Source of the DNA: JAIVGV01 sp032229975
Lineage (GTDB): Bacteria; Acidobacteriota; Blastocatellia; Pyrinomonadales; Pyrinomonadaceae
DNA: 64,000 nt
Direction of reading: 5' to 3'
Assembly: GCA_032229975.1 (NCBI GenBank)
Contig: JAVXVG010000001.1
Location: forward strand, 62,001-126,000
Shown here: positions 52,240 through 60,848 of the stretch, piece by piece
Layout of the letters: the number at the start of each line of letters is the position of its first letter
Numbering within the stretch: the first letter of the stretch is position 1
Notes under the pieces: model-generated
What the model was told of the DNA's origin: nothing
The model's database searches: none
The model's input: only the letters and a program-made list of their open reading frames with translations
Translations under genes and position numbers: made by a program

Positions 52240-52297
52240 TTTATGCAGGAGAGAGCGCATAAACTGTCATGTTTACCCGTTTATGCGCGGTTTATGC
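52240..52297. repeat. Four TTTATGC / GCATAAA motifs with a 9-bp inverted repeat
   Basis: TTTATGC at 52240, GCGCATAAA at 52255-52263, its exact complement TTTATGCGC at 52280-52288, and TTTATGC again at 52291. It lies in the 158-bp spacer before the GT4 gene. Possible operator or hairpin; no protein can be named. Confidence 0.5.
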
Positions 52298-52377
52298 ATC
52301 ATCTGCTAGATAAATAATCAGGGCTTACGCCGCCGCGCCGATGTTTGATTGTCGCAGTCGGGTCACGAAAAAGCGAT

Positions 52378-53355
52378 ATGCGCGTTCTGCTTTCGTCGGA
52401 TCATAGATACCCTGCCTACAGTGAAACCGGGGTCGGGCTGCGCCCTAAGCTGATGCCCTCCGGGTCTGGATACATGATTCACGACCTGCTGGCAAAAGGT
52501 CTGAGCGAGTTGGGCCATGATGTTCTTTATCTGCTACGCAAAGGGGCCGACAAGCCTCTCCCCGCCGGGGTCATGTTGGTTTCGGAATCAACGCCGGACG
52601 CCGACGTGCTCCACACCGTCGCGTATCACGACGAAGGTTTGGTAAGGGAGCGGCAATCGAGCGCGAGGCCGTGGGTGGCGACCTGCCATTTAGACCTCAG
52701 CACGCGGGGTCTGGAGCGCAGCGTGACGACGGAGAACTGGATATTCGTCTCCCGCACGCTGGCCCGCCTGCACGGGCGCGAACGCTTCGTCTTGAACGGC
52801 ATAGACCCTTCGGAGTACATCTTCTCCGAAGCGAAGGACGACTACCTCCTGTTCATGTCAACGATGGACTGGCAGTTTAAGAAGGGCCTGGACGTTGTGC
52901 TCTACTTGTCGAGGAAGATGGGCTTCAAGCTGGTGGTCGCGGGCACGGGGGCGCACCAGAGGAGCGTGGACGAGATCGCGGAGCTGTGCAAGGGGTTCGG
53001 AGCCGCATACGTCGGAGACGTGAGGGGAAGAGAGAAGGCCCAGTTGCTCGCAGGGGCGAAGGCTTTTCTCTTCCCCACAAAAGTTGACGAGGCATTCGGG
53101 CTTGGGATGGTAGAAGCCTTGATGTCGGGCACGCCCGTCATATGCAGTGACCGGGGCGCGTGCCCGGAGATCATCTCTCCCGACGTGGGGTTCGTTTGCA
53201 AGGACGAGGGCGACTACGTGGAGGCGATCAACCGGGTCGCCGAAATTTCTCCGCACGCCTGCCGGGAGAAGGCGCTTAAAGAGTATCACTACCTGAGAAT
53301 GGCTGCGGACTACGTCGCCGAGTACCAAAGGGAGATCGAACTGAACGAGAGTTGA
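52378..53355 (+). CDS. Family-4-type (GT-B) glycosyltransferase
   Basis: 325 residues from ATG 52378. GT-B fold. C-terminal module with the typical EAFGLGMVEALMSGTPVICSDRGACPEII (~240-268), whose first E contacts the nucleotide sugar, preceded by FMSTMDWQFKKGLDVVLYL and AYVGDVRGREKAQLLAGAKAFLFPT. N-terminal SSDHRYPAYSETGVGLRPKL and SGSGYMIHDLLAKGLSELGHDV contact the acceptor. Retaining transferase of the GT4 group; substrate unknown. Confidence 0.9.
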   Translation: MRVLLSSDHRYPAYSETGVGLRPKLMPSGSGYMIHDLLAKGLSELGHDVLYLLRKGADKPLPAGVMLVSESTPDADVLHTVAYHDEGLVRERQSSARPWVATCHLDLSTRGLERSVTTENWIFVSRTLARLHGRERFVLNGIDPSEYIFSEAKDDYLLFMSTMDWQFKKGLDVVLYLSRKMGFKLVVAGTGAHQRSVDEIAELCKGFGAAYVGDVRGREKAQLLAGAKAFLFPTKVDEAFGLGMVEALMSGTPVICSDRGACPEIISPDVGFVCKDEGDYVEAINRVAEISPHACREKALKEYHYLRMAADYVAEYQREIELNES

Positions 53356-53390
53356 AGGGGCCAGGCCGCGAGTCATCCCACCGAGACGCT

Positions 53391-54113
53391 ATGAGCGACA
53401 TCATTCAAGGACTATGGATCGGGCCCGAACTCTCTGTGATGGAGCAGATGTCTATCGCTTCGTTCATTCAAAACGGGCATCAGTATCACCTGTACGTTTA
53501 CGACGAGATGAAGAACGTGCCCGAAGGGACTGTCGTCAAGGATGCCAACGAGATACTGCCGTCGTCGAGCATCTTTCAATACAAGGGGCGACCGTCCTAC
53601 GCGGGCTTCGCAAACTTCTTCCGCTACAAGCTCGTGTTTGAGCGCGGCGGGTGGTGGGCCGACGCCGACAACGTCTGCCTGAGGCCGTTCGATTTCGCGG
53701 AGGAGTATGTTTTCTCAAGCGAGATGTGCGACGGGTTAGAGGTCACTAGCTGCGGCATCTTTAAAGCTCCCGCCGGGAGCGACGTGATGGCCCATGCGTG
53801 GGGAGTTTGTCAGACGAAGAATCCACAAGATTTGGTTTGGGGCGAGACAGGGCCGAGATTGATGGGGGAAGCCATCAGAAAATTTTCTCTCGAAAAATAT
53901 CAGAAGCCGCACCGTGTGTTCTGCCCGGTCGGCTATATGGACTGGCGCAAGATATTAGAGCCGAGCGAGGAAGCATTGCTCGACGAGCGCAGTTACACGA
54001 TCCACCTCTGGAACGAAAAGTGGAGAGCCGACGGTCAGGACAAGAATGCGGAATACGACCGCGACTGCCTGTACGAGCGACTCAAGAGAAGGTATCTGCT
54101 CCGGCCCCTCTGA
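53391..54113 (+). CDS. GT32-like glycosyltransferase (DXD)
   Basis: 240 residues from ATG 53391. GT-A fold: IIQGLWIGPELSVMEQMSI at the start, YAGFANFFRYKLVFERGGWWADADNVC with the DXD metal site (WADAD) and later ETGPRLMGEAIRKF. The layout matches GT32/TcdA-like sugar transferases that use Mn2+ and a nucleotide sugar. It is the last plus-strand gene; the next gene is on the other strand 21 bp away. Confidence 0.82.
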   Translation: MSDIIQGLWIGPELSVMEQMSIASFIQNGHQYHLYVYDEMKNVPEGTVVKDANEILPSSSIFQYKGRPSYAGFANFFRYKLVFERGGWWADADNVCLRPFDFAEEYVFSSEMCDGLEVTSCGIFKAPAGSDVMAHAWGVCQTKNPQDLVWGETGPRLMGEAIRKFSLEKYQKPHRVFCPVGYMDWRKILEPSEEALLDERSYTIHLWNEKWRADGQDKNAEYDRDCLYERLKRRYLLRPL

Positions 54114-54134
54114 CGTGCGAAGCGAGCATCCTCT

Positions 54135-54536
54135 TCAATCAACCGGATAGGCGGCGACAACGTCGAGCATGACGAGCGCGCCCGCCGGAAGCGCGGCGGC
54201 GGCGAACGCCGTGCGGGCGGGCAGAGGGGTTATGCCGTGTCCGGGAAGCCACGCCGAGTAGAGCACGTCAACGGCTTTGAAGTCCTTGATGTCTGCGAGC
54301 AGCAGCGTGACCTTGACGATGTCGGCCGGTGTGCAACCTGCCGCGTTCAGAATCGCGTCAACGTTCGACAGCATCTGCCGCGTCTGAGCTTCAAGTCCCT
54401 CATCCAGCTTGCCCGTGTTCGGGTCTCTGCCCGTCTGCGCGGTCACGAAGACGAGATCGCCCGTGCGTATGGCCTGCGAGTATGTGCCGAGTGCGGGCGG
54501 TGCCGCGTCCGTCTTGATGCGAATCTTGTTTACCAT
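54135..54536 (-). CDS. RidA-family protein
   Basis: 133 residues. RidA (YjgF/UK114) trimers hydrolyse reactive enamine/imine intermediates. Conserved features: YSQAIRTGDLVFVTAQTGRDPNTG, the AAGCTPADIVKVTLLL helix and the catalytic-pocket arginine R108 in LPARTAFAAAALPAGALVMLD. It is the terminal gene of the minus-strand block. In biosynthetic clusters RidA-like proteins can also act as true tailoring enzymes. Confidence 0.92.
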   Translation of the reverse strand: MVNKIRIKTDAAPPALGTYSQAIRTGDLVFVTAQTGRDPNTGKLDEGLEAQTRQMLSNVDAILNAAGCTPADIVKVTLLLADIKDFKAVDVLYSAWLPGHGITPLPARTAFAAAALPAGALVMLDVVAAYPVD

Positions 54537-54611
54537 CCTGACAAGCTCCTTATCGATGAAGAGAGACGAGGGCTGGCCCTAACAGATTTCACTGCCCGCG
54601 CGCCCCGTTCT

Positions 54612-55388
54612 TCAGACCTGCCCATCCAGTCGCTCTACCCTCAACGGAATTTCAAACTTGACTCTCACGGCCCCCCCGCCAAACGGCGCGAGGTCGAGAA
54701 GCTGCGTCTGGCCCGGGTAGATTATTTGCAGCAGCACGACGTTTGAGGGGTTCTCGAACTCAAGATCGAAGTAGTGAAACTCCGTGATGTTCGAGCAATA
54801 GGCCCAGAGGTTGTTCCGGCTGCGTATCCAACGGCTGAAGCCCTCGCCCTCCATCGGCTCGGCGCGTATCTCAAGCGGGACTTCGGTCAGGATTTTTTTC
54901 GTCAGGTCGAAGTGCTCGAAGGCATACTGCCAGCTCTGCTCGTAAGGGCGTTTGGTCGAGCCTCTTTCGCGCGGCAGGCAACCTCTCTGCTTCATGCAGA
55001 TGTTCTCTCGCACAAACTGTTCCGCCTCGGTCTCTGCATCGTAATCGCCTGCGGTGAGCCGTCCGAGAAAGTGCTCGACGTTTCGACTCGTCGTGAAGAC
55101 GCGGCGGATGATCTGGAAGTAAGTGAGGGCCGTCGGGTTGATATCGAAGAACGTAATCCGCTTGGGCCGCCAGAGTGGGATGAGGTTCAGACCGTACAAG
55201 CCGCCGACGACGCTGATCATGTGGATGTTCTCGCGCCTGTGCGGGGCTGTGCCTTCGTAGTGGGCGCGTATCTCTTGAAACTCGCCGAAAGATCCGTCCT
55301 GATAGCCATCGTCCGTGCCGTAGAAAACGTTCTCCGGATGGTCGTGGTACATCTCGCGGTTGAAGGCTCTGGGTGCTTCTGATGTCAC
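54612..55388 (-). CDS. Rossmann-fold protein, SAM-methyltransferase-like
   Basis: 258 residues from GTG 55388, chosen because GGGGAG lies 5 nt upstream; the frame runs further upstream into the ATP-grasp gene. I do not recognise a family. A nucleotide-binding beta-alpha-beta is visible: HMISVVGGLYGLNLIPLW then RITFFDINPTALTYF, where the Asp could bind SAM or NAD ribose. The N-terminus NREMYHDHPENVFYGTDDGYQDGSF is acidic. Closest in style to DUF3419-like methyltransferases. Sits between ATP-grasp and RidA genes on the same strand. Confidence 0.6.
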   Translation of the reverse strand: MTSEAPRAFNREMYHDHPENVFYGTDDGYQDGSFGEFQEIRAHYEGTAPHRRENIHMISVVGGLYGLNLIPLWRPKRITFFDINPTALTYFQIIRRVFTTSRNVEHFLGRLTAGDYDAETEAEQFVRENICMKQRGCLPRERGSTKRPYEQSWQYAFEHFDLTKKILTEVPLEIRAEPMEGEGFSRWIRSRNNLWAYCSNITEFHYFDLEFENPSNVVLLQIIYPGQTQLLDLAPFGGGAVRVKFEIPLRVERLDGQV

Positions 55389-55452
55389 GTCTTCTCCCCT
55401 TCGTCTCTGGTAGTCTGCGAATGAATGTTGCTCCGCGTCGCCGCGCGCGGCG

Positions 55453-56820
55453 TCATGCGTCGTCGAGTCCCGGCAGAGTATCATCATCCCACGCCGGTCT
55501 GTTGAGTTGTTTGTCGAAGTACAGTATCCGTTGCGACCAATGCTCTGCGGCAGCCTCGACCTGCGGCCCATGTGATTCCGAATGACTGTATTCTATGCTC
55601 ATGGTTCGCGCGATCAGATCGAGTGCGTCTTCAACCACGCGCGTTTCGGGGTGGCGAACTGTGATGTATCCGTCGCCGGTGTAGGTGACTGACTTCGCCG
55701 CACCGACGCGTGGCAGACGGGCCTCCACCAACAATCCGCCGACTTGCCGCTTCACTGATTCGACGCCGCACACGCGCGCCACCTGCCCGCGCCCCTGCCC
55801 GCGCAGGAAGATCGTTCCCACCGCGTACTTGCGCTCCCAGGGCCCGTCAAAACAACCGTCCACCGCGACCCTCGCCCACGCCGCGTAAGGGTCTATATCG
55901 CAAGCGAACCCGAGCATCGGGCCGATACGCGCGCCCGCGGGCCTGAGCGTCGCATCGGTGAAACTGACTCCATCACCTTCGAGCAGAAAACCTTCCATGT
56001 GTGTCACCGCGTTGCCAACCGATAACGCTCGAACTGCCTTCAGTCCCTGCTTGATGAACTCGCGGTAACGTTCGCCCTCGATGTCGCGCGGCATCACGCA
56101 CGTCCAGAGGGTCTCTGGATTTTCCAACGCCTCCAGAATTGACGGGCGATAGCAGCAGACGGAGTAGAAGCGCGGCTCGTCCTCGACCGTGATCGTGTCT
56201 ATGCAGAGTTCCTGACCGCGCAGGTATGCTTCGGCTAGGACTGCGCTCTCCGTTGAAGGCTTCATCAATCCGAGGGCCAGTTCGAGCTGTTCGTCGTCGC
56301 TGACGCGCCACGTCGCAAGCCCGCCGCTCCCGCCCAGAGGCTTCAACACTATCGGGTAACCAACCTCGACGGCGAACCGCCGGGCGTCGTCGTCGCGGGT
56401 TATCAAATGGTCGCGTGCCGTTCCGATACCGGCCCGCTCAAGAATCCTTTTCAGGCACGACTTGTCGAGCGCGCGCCGGACGGTGGCCGCCGTCATGCCT
56501 TGCAAGCCGAGCGCCTCGCAAGCCTGCGCCGAAGGCTCAAGCAACGTCTCTTGCGCCGTGACGATTCGCTCAAGAGGGCCATGCTTCTCGCGCAGTATTC
56601 GTGCGGCGTCAATCAACCGGCCGGCATCGTTTGCGTCTTCGACGCAGATCAGATCGTCGAAGATCGCCGACACGTCGGCGAGCGGCTGGTGTTCGCAGAT
56701 GCCGAGCAGGCAAACGCCTTCGAGTTTCTTGACAGCCCGCGCGCTACGCAGACTCTCGCCCGCGAGTTGGCGAGAGACAAAGACGATCCGGCGCGTCGCC
56801 TCCTTGCGTAACAAGCTCAC
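55453..56820 (-). CDS. ATP-grasp ligase
   Basis: 455 residues. Pre-ATP-grasp domain ~1-100 (IVTAQETLLEPSAQACEALGL), ATP-grasp ~110-310 with the P-loop-like YPIVLKPLGGSGG, hinge VLAEAYLRGQELCIDTI and metal-binding residues in MEGFLLEGDGVSFTDATLRPAGARIG, and a C-terminal domain to 455. Such ligases join a carboxylate to an amine or thiol through an acyl phosphate. With no NRPS in view, this may form the amide bonds of the product. Its start overlaps the 2OG-oxygenase stop by 4 nt. Confidence 0.88.
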   Translation of the reverse strand: MSLLRKEATRRIVFVSRQLAGESLRSARAVKKLEGVCLLGICEHQPLADVSAIFDDLICVEDANDAGRLIDAARILREKHGPLERIVTAQETLLEPSAQACEALGLQGMTAATVRRALDKSCLKRILERAGIGTARDHLITRDDDARRFAVEVGYPIVLKPLGGSGGLATWRVSDDEQLELALGLMKPSTESAVLAEAYLRGQELCIDTITVEDEPRFYSVCCYRPSILEALENPETLWTCVMPRDIEGERYREFIKQGLKAVRALSVGNAVTHMEGFLLEGDGVSFTDATLRPAGARIGPMLGFACDIDPYAAWARVAVDGCFDGPWERKYAVGTIFLRGQGRGQVARVCGVESVKRQVGGLLVEARLPRVGAAKSVTYTGDGYITVRHPETRVVEDALDLIARTMSIEYSHSESHGPQVEAAAEHWSQRILYFDKQLNRPAWDDDTLPGLDDA

Positions 56821-57617
56821 GCGGCGTCCCCTTCGCTGGCGGCCATGCGGCGCGCGCGAAGTTGCGCCTCGCGCGCACGCTTGTCATGGAGCACATACTG
56901 AATCAGGTCGCGGCCCTGCGAGTTAACGTCCTGCTCCGAGATCGACTCGACGCCGTGAAAGGAAGTGTCTGAGCGCAGAAACGCAAGCAGCGAGTTGGGC
57001 TTGTAGGGCGTGGTCTTCACCCTCACGAAATCTGCAAACGGATAGTGTGTGCTGTTGCGGCAGCTAAAGCCGGGTTCTTTGGGCCGGTAGATCGAAGTGC
57101 CGAGGTGTGCGCCGCTTTCGTCCGGCGCGAGATAGATAAGCAGCACCGCCAGCTTCGTATGCAAGTCAGAATGCGGCCCGAGGAAATATCCGGCACGGTG
57201 TCGTATGAGCTGAGCTTCCACCGAGACCTCCGGCCACGACTCTTCATCGCCGAAACGTGCGCGCAGAGGCGCGGCGAAGGAACGGAGCACGGCACGCGCC
57301 AATTCGGAGCCGAGGAACCATTCGTCGAAATGATCCCAGAAGCCCTTAAGCTCAGGGGGCAATGCCTCAGTCCATCCGTCGTCGAGGTTTCTTTGATCTC
57401 TATGTCTGAAGTGGTCAAGCTTGAGGTCTGTCACCTCATACAGGTTTTGATAGACGCCACTTGCTGGCAGGTGTTCGAGCATCGCCTTGTAGTATTCGTC
57501 GGGGAACACGTGCTCAAGATAGTAGTGTGGGTAAGGCTCTGTTATGAGTTCGGAGGCGCGCAGGCGTGTGACGACGTGTGAGAGAGGGCTTGCCGGTAAG
57601 CTCAGGTTTTCTGTCAC
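56817..57617 (-). CDS. 2OG-Fe(II) oxygenase
   Basis: 266 residues from GTG 57617 (AGAGGAG 7 nt upstream, 13 bp after the flavin-enzyme stop). Iron site H149-S-D151 (FLGPHSDLHTKLAVLL) and H221 (DTSFHGVESI), with the 2-oxoglutarate arginine expected in the following segment. Class: PF13640-like small-molecule hydroxylase. Probably hydroxylates, desaturates or cyclises the pathway intermediate. Translationally coupled to the ATP-grasp gene downstream. Confidence 0.88.
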   Translation of the reverse strand: MTENLSLPASPLSHVVTRLRASELITEPYPHYYLEHVFPDEYYKAMLEHLPASGVYQNLYEVTDLKLDHFRHRDQRNLDDGWTEALPPELKGFWDHFDEWFLGSELARAVLRSFAAPLRARFGDEESWPEVSVEAQLIRHRAGYFLGPHSDLHTKLAVLLIYLAPDESGAHLGTSIYRPKEPGFSCRNSTHYPFADFVRVKTTPYKPNSLLAFLRSDTSFHGVESISEQDVNSQGRDLIQYVLHDKRAREAQLRARRMAASEGDAA

Positions 57618-57630
57618 GGACTTTCTCCTC

Positions 57631-58704
57631 TTAGTGTCGTTCCGCATCGCGAATGAGCGGCAGCACGTCACGCCCGAAGATAAGCATCTCTTGCAGCTTG
57701 GGCCAACCGGAGATGATGAACTGCGTCACGCCTATGCGTTTGTACTCAAGAAAAATCTCGGCGAGTTCTTCCGGTGTACCCAACAGCGTGATCGCCGACG
57801 AGCCGTAAAATGGGACGAGTCCCGCCCACAGATTCCTATTCAACCAGCCGACCTCGTCGGCGACAGCCAAAGCCTGCTTCAGCGTCTGCGAATCGCTTCT
57901 GGCGAGGATGCCCCGCTCCTGCCTGCCTATGTCGTCGGTCGGGAGCAGAGCCTCGGCAGACTCGACTGCCGCCGCATACCTGGGCCTGCAAATTACGCAA
58001 AGCCTCAGACAGACTTCGACGCCGCGCTCTCGAAAGTGGGCCACCGACGTGCGCAGCTTCTCCGGCGTATCAATCAAGCGCACCCAGCAAGAGCCGCGCG
58101 CAAGCGCCAGTTGTTGCGCCTGCTCCGAGTGGCCCGAAACGTAGACCTCCGGCGCATTGCGATCCGGCGCGAGAAACGGCGTGAGGAGTTTCCCGCGCTC
58201 GACGCAAAAATATTTGCCATCGAAATCCACCTCTCCGCCTTGCCAGAAGGAATTGCAGACGGCGAGAAACTCATCGGCCCGCGCGTACCGCTCGTCGTGT
58301 TCAAGAAAGTCGCCGTAGCCGTGCTGCTCCTCGGTCGAACTGCCGGCGACGATGTTCAAAGCGACGCGCCCGCCTATCAAAGCGGAGAGCGTATTGATCT
58401 GTTGTACGAAGGAAGCGGGCTGGTGCATCCCTGTGCGATAGGCGACGATGAACTTGAGCTTCGTGGTCGCGCGTCCGACCGCGCACGCGACGAACATCGT
58501 ATCCGGTTCGTAGCGGCTGAAGGAAAGCAGCGCCGACTCGATGCCGGCCTGCTCCGCGCTTCGAGCGAAGTGCGTCCAGCCTTCCATGTCGGGCAGCGCG
58601 GCGGGCGACGTGCTTTTGGTCGTCAGCACGCGGGAAGTTTCCTGGGCCGTCTTCATGGCCACCTCGCCGCCCTTGGGAAACATCCAGTGGAATCTAAGAC
58701 TCAT
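57631..58704 (-). CDS. LLM-class flavin monooxygenase (SsuD-like), copy 1
   Basis: 357 residues. TIM-barrel luciferase-like monooxygenase using reduced FMN from a separate reductase. SsuD-like features: MSLRFHWMFPKGGEVAM, SFSRYEPDTMFVACAVG, LSALIGGRVALNIVAGSS (FMN phosphate), HDERYARADEFLAVCNSFWQGGEVDFDGKYF and VYVSGHSEQA. Alkanesulfonate desulfonation is the model reaction, but in this cluster another oxidation is likelier. A paralogue lies upstream at 58797-59909, with long stretches of nearly identical DNA. Confidence 0.93.
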   Translation of the reverse strand: MSLRFHWMFPKGGEVAMKTAQETSRVLTTKSTSPAALPDMEGWTHFARSAEQAGIESALLSFSRYEPDTMFVACAVGRATTKLKFIVAYRTGMHQPASFVQQINTLSALIGGRVALNIVAGSSTEEQHGYGDFLEHDERYARADEFLAVCNSFWQGGEVDFDGKYFCVERGKLLTPFLAPDRNAPEVYVSGHSEQAQQLALARGSCWVRLIDTPEKLRTSVAHFRERGVEVCLRLCVICRPRYAAAVESAEALLPTDDIGRQERGILARSDSQTLKQALAVADEVGWLNRNLWAGLVPFYGSSAITLLGTPEELAEIFLEYKRIGVTQFIISGWPKLQEMLIFGRDVLPLIRDAERH

Positions 58705-58757
58705 GTTGACTCTTCTCGAATCCCCTGACGAAGTGGGACGAGGGATATAACGAAGGC

Positions 58758-58790
58758 TCGCGTCCGTCGGGCTAGGCCCGACGGACGCGA
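58758..58790 (-). terminator. Perfect hairpin between the two flavin-monooxygenase genes
   Basis: TCGCGTCCGTCGGGC (58758-58772) with exact complement GCCCGACGGACGCGA (58776-58790) and a 3-nt loop. Little T-run follows on the minus strand, so it may attenuate rather than end transcription, or stabilise the upstream mRNA. Confidence 0.55.
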
Positions 58791-58796
58791 AGAGAT

Positions 58797-59909
58797 TTAC
58801 GCATCACGTTTCCCGTTGCCCTCTTCCGCGCGCCTGACGAGCGGCAACACCTCTCGACCGAACGTAGAGACCTCGTCCAGCTCCGGCCACCCCGACATGA
58901 TGAATTGAGTCACGCCGATGTCACTGTATTCGAGAAGCGACTCGGCGATGTCCGACGGCGTACCCAGCAGAGTAGTCCACACCGGCCCATGATAAGGCAC
59001 AAGTCCGGCCCACAACGTGCCGGTCAGCCAGCCACCCCCGCGCCCGTTAGCCGCAGAAGATTCTCTGTACATTTGTGAATCGTCTTTGGCGGCTACGTTG
59101 CGCTCCTGCCGAGGGATGTCGCGCTCCGGCAGCAGAGACTCTGCGACGCCAATGGCCTCCTCCCGCGTCGGTCTGCACAGCACGCAAAGTCTGAGACAGA
59201 CCTCGACGCCGCACTCTCGCATACGCGCCACCTGCGTCTGAAGCTTTTCGGGTGCATCGGCGACTCGCAGCAGGCAAGAGCCGCGTGCGAGCGCCAGTCG
59301 CTCGGCTTGCTCGGAGTGGCCCGAAACATAGATTTCCGGCGCGCTGCGACCGGGCGCGAGAAACGGCGTGTGAAGCTTACCCTTTTCGATCCGGTAGTAC
59401 TTGCCATCGAAATCCACTTCTTCTCCGCCTTGCCAGAAGGAATTGCAGACGGCGAGAAACTCATCGGCCCGCGCGTACCGCTCGTCGTGCGCGAGAAAAT
59501 CTCCGTAGCCGTGCTGCTCCGCCTTCGAGCTACCGGCAACGATATTCAGGGCCACTCGCCCGCCGATCAGAGCCGAGAGAGTGTTGGTCTGCTGCACGAA
59601 TGTTGTCGGCTGTATCAGCCCGGAGCGGTAGGCGACAATGAACTTTAACTTCTCCGTATCTTGACCAAGCGCGCAGCCAACCATGAATGGGTCTGGCTCG
59701 TAACGGCTAAACGAAATCAGCACCGACTCGATGCCGGCCTGCTCCGCGCTTCGAGCGAAACGCGTCCAGCCCTTCATGTCGGGTCTTGGTGCGGGCGATG
59801 TGCTGCTCGTCGCTTGGAGTCTATAACGTGCGGACTCCTGTGGCGTCTGGGGCGTGCCCACGGACACCTCGCCGCCCTTCGGAAGCATCCAGTGGAATCT
59901 AAGACTCAT
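58797..59909 (-). CDS. LLM-class flavin monooxygenase (SsuD-like), copy 2
   Basis: 370 residues. Same domain and motifs as copy 1 (LSALIGGRVALNIVAGSS, HDERYARADEFLAVCNSFWQGGEEVDFDGKYY, IYVSGHSEQA). The N-terminal segment between residues ~17 and 40 and the region ~285-310 (AANGRGGGWLTGTL) differ. Divergence concentrates in those loops and the C-terminus, suggesting a change of substrate after duplication. It is separated from copy 1 by a perfect hairpin. Confidence 0.93.
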   Translation of the reverse strand: MSLRFHWMLPKGGEVSVGTPQTPQESARYRLQATSSTSPAPRPDMKGWTRFARSAEQAGIESVLISFSRYEPDPFMVGCALGQDTEKLKFIVAYRSGLIQPTTFVQQTNTLSALIGGRVALNIVAGSSKAEQHGYGDFLAHDERYARADEFLAVCNSFWQGGEEVDFDGKYYRIEKGKLHTPFLAPGRSAPEIYVSGHSEQAERLALARGSCLLRVADAPEKLQTQVARMRECGVEVCLRLCVLCRPTREEAIGVAESLLPERDIPRQERNVAAKDDSQMYRESSAANGRGGGWLTGTLWAGLVPYHGPVWTTLLGTPSDIAESLLEYSDIGVTQFIMSGWPELDEVSTFGREVLPLVRRAEEGNGKRDA

Positions 59910-59995
59910 CGCACGTCTCCTCTATCCGGCCTGTCTACGGTCGCGCTCGCGGGTCGTCGCGTCGAAGTTCAAAGCAGAGCCCTGACGGGGGCCGG

Positions 59996-60751
59996 TCAGC
60001 CCCTTCTCAAGATACAGCAGTGTTGCCACTCCGGGCTGACGGGCGGAAGCAGCTCTGCGTCGGGGAAGAGCGAAGCCATGTAGTCCACGGTGAAGTAAGA
60101 GCCGTAGTTCTCCCATGGCTTGCCGCGATGCTCCTGATTAGAGAGGTCGTCGTCCGGCTCGACGTGCAACTCGTCATCAACGACGACGCACCAGTTCGAG
60201 TGTCGCGCCGTTTCGACTAGGCCCTCTATCTCAAGCGAAGGGTTCTCAGCCTGCTGCCACTCGAGCAGCTTCCGCACGTCCGTGCCCGAAGGCAGTTCGG
60301 GGGCGGACAGAGACCTGTCGTAGCCCGGATCGCAGAAGGTGAACGCGAGGAGGCCCTGCGGCGCGAGCATTGCGCGCAATTGTCCGACCAATTCGAGCAT
60401 CTCGTTCTTGTGTGTATGTGTGAAGACGGAAAAGGCCAGGATGATGTCGAACTTCAAGCCGAGGTCTGGAACCGGCAGGTGACGAATCCCTTCGGGATTG
60501 TATTGCGAGCTATAGCGGTTATAGTGAAGGAAGTGCGCGCGCGGGAAGCTGCGCTGGCCCCGCTCGATTACGTCGCGGTTGAGATCGAGACACCAGTAGT
60601 CTTCATGGTTGACGCGCTCGCCCGCGCTCAGGAGGAAACCGCCGACATTGCCGCCGAAGTCCAGTATCTTACTTCCTTTCCAAGCCGGCCCTCGCAGCAG
60701 TTGGTTGAAGTAGGAGAATTGCGTTTCACGAGTCGAGATTATCGTGCCCAT
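59996..60751 (-). CDS. SAM-dependent methyltransferase, paralogue 1
   Basis: 251 residues. Class I fold: motif I KILDFGGNVGGFL (~28-40), acidic D in WCLDLNRDVI, motif IV-like FDIILAFSVFTHTHKNEM and motif V LLAFTFCDPGYD. The C-terminus ELLPPVSPEWQHCCILRR is shared with two other methyltransferases in this locus, including an unusual adjacent Cys pair. Methyl acceptor unknown; O- or N-methylation of sugar or aglycone is plausible. Confidence 0.88.
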   Translation of the reverse strand: MGTIISTRETQFSYFNQLLRGPAWKGSKILDFGGNVGGFLLSAGERVNHEDYWCLDLNRDVIERGQRSFPRAHFLHYNRYSSQYNPEGIRHLPVPDLGLKFDIILAFSVFTHTHKNEMLELVGQLRAMLAPQGLLAFTFCDPGYDRSLSAPELPSGTDVRKLLEWQQAENPSLEIEGLVETARHSNWCVVVDDELHVEPDDDLSNQEHRGKPWENYGSYFTVDYMASLFPDAELLPPVSPEWQHCCILRRG

Positions 60752-60848
60752 AATGGCCTACCGTCTGATTGGAATAATAATGAGGTTGACTACCGTGACG
60801 CCGCACGCATTCGGCGACTGTGATGGTTGAAAGACAGCCTTCGCCCGT

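Noticed and set aside
52253..52277. dif/Xer-like site (GCGCATAA...ATGTTTA)
   Set aside because: The left arm fits, but the spacing to a right arm would be 4 rather than 6 bp and the right arm matches poorly.
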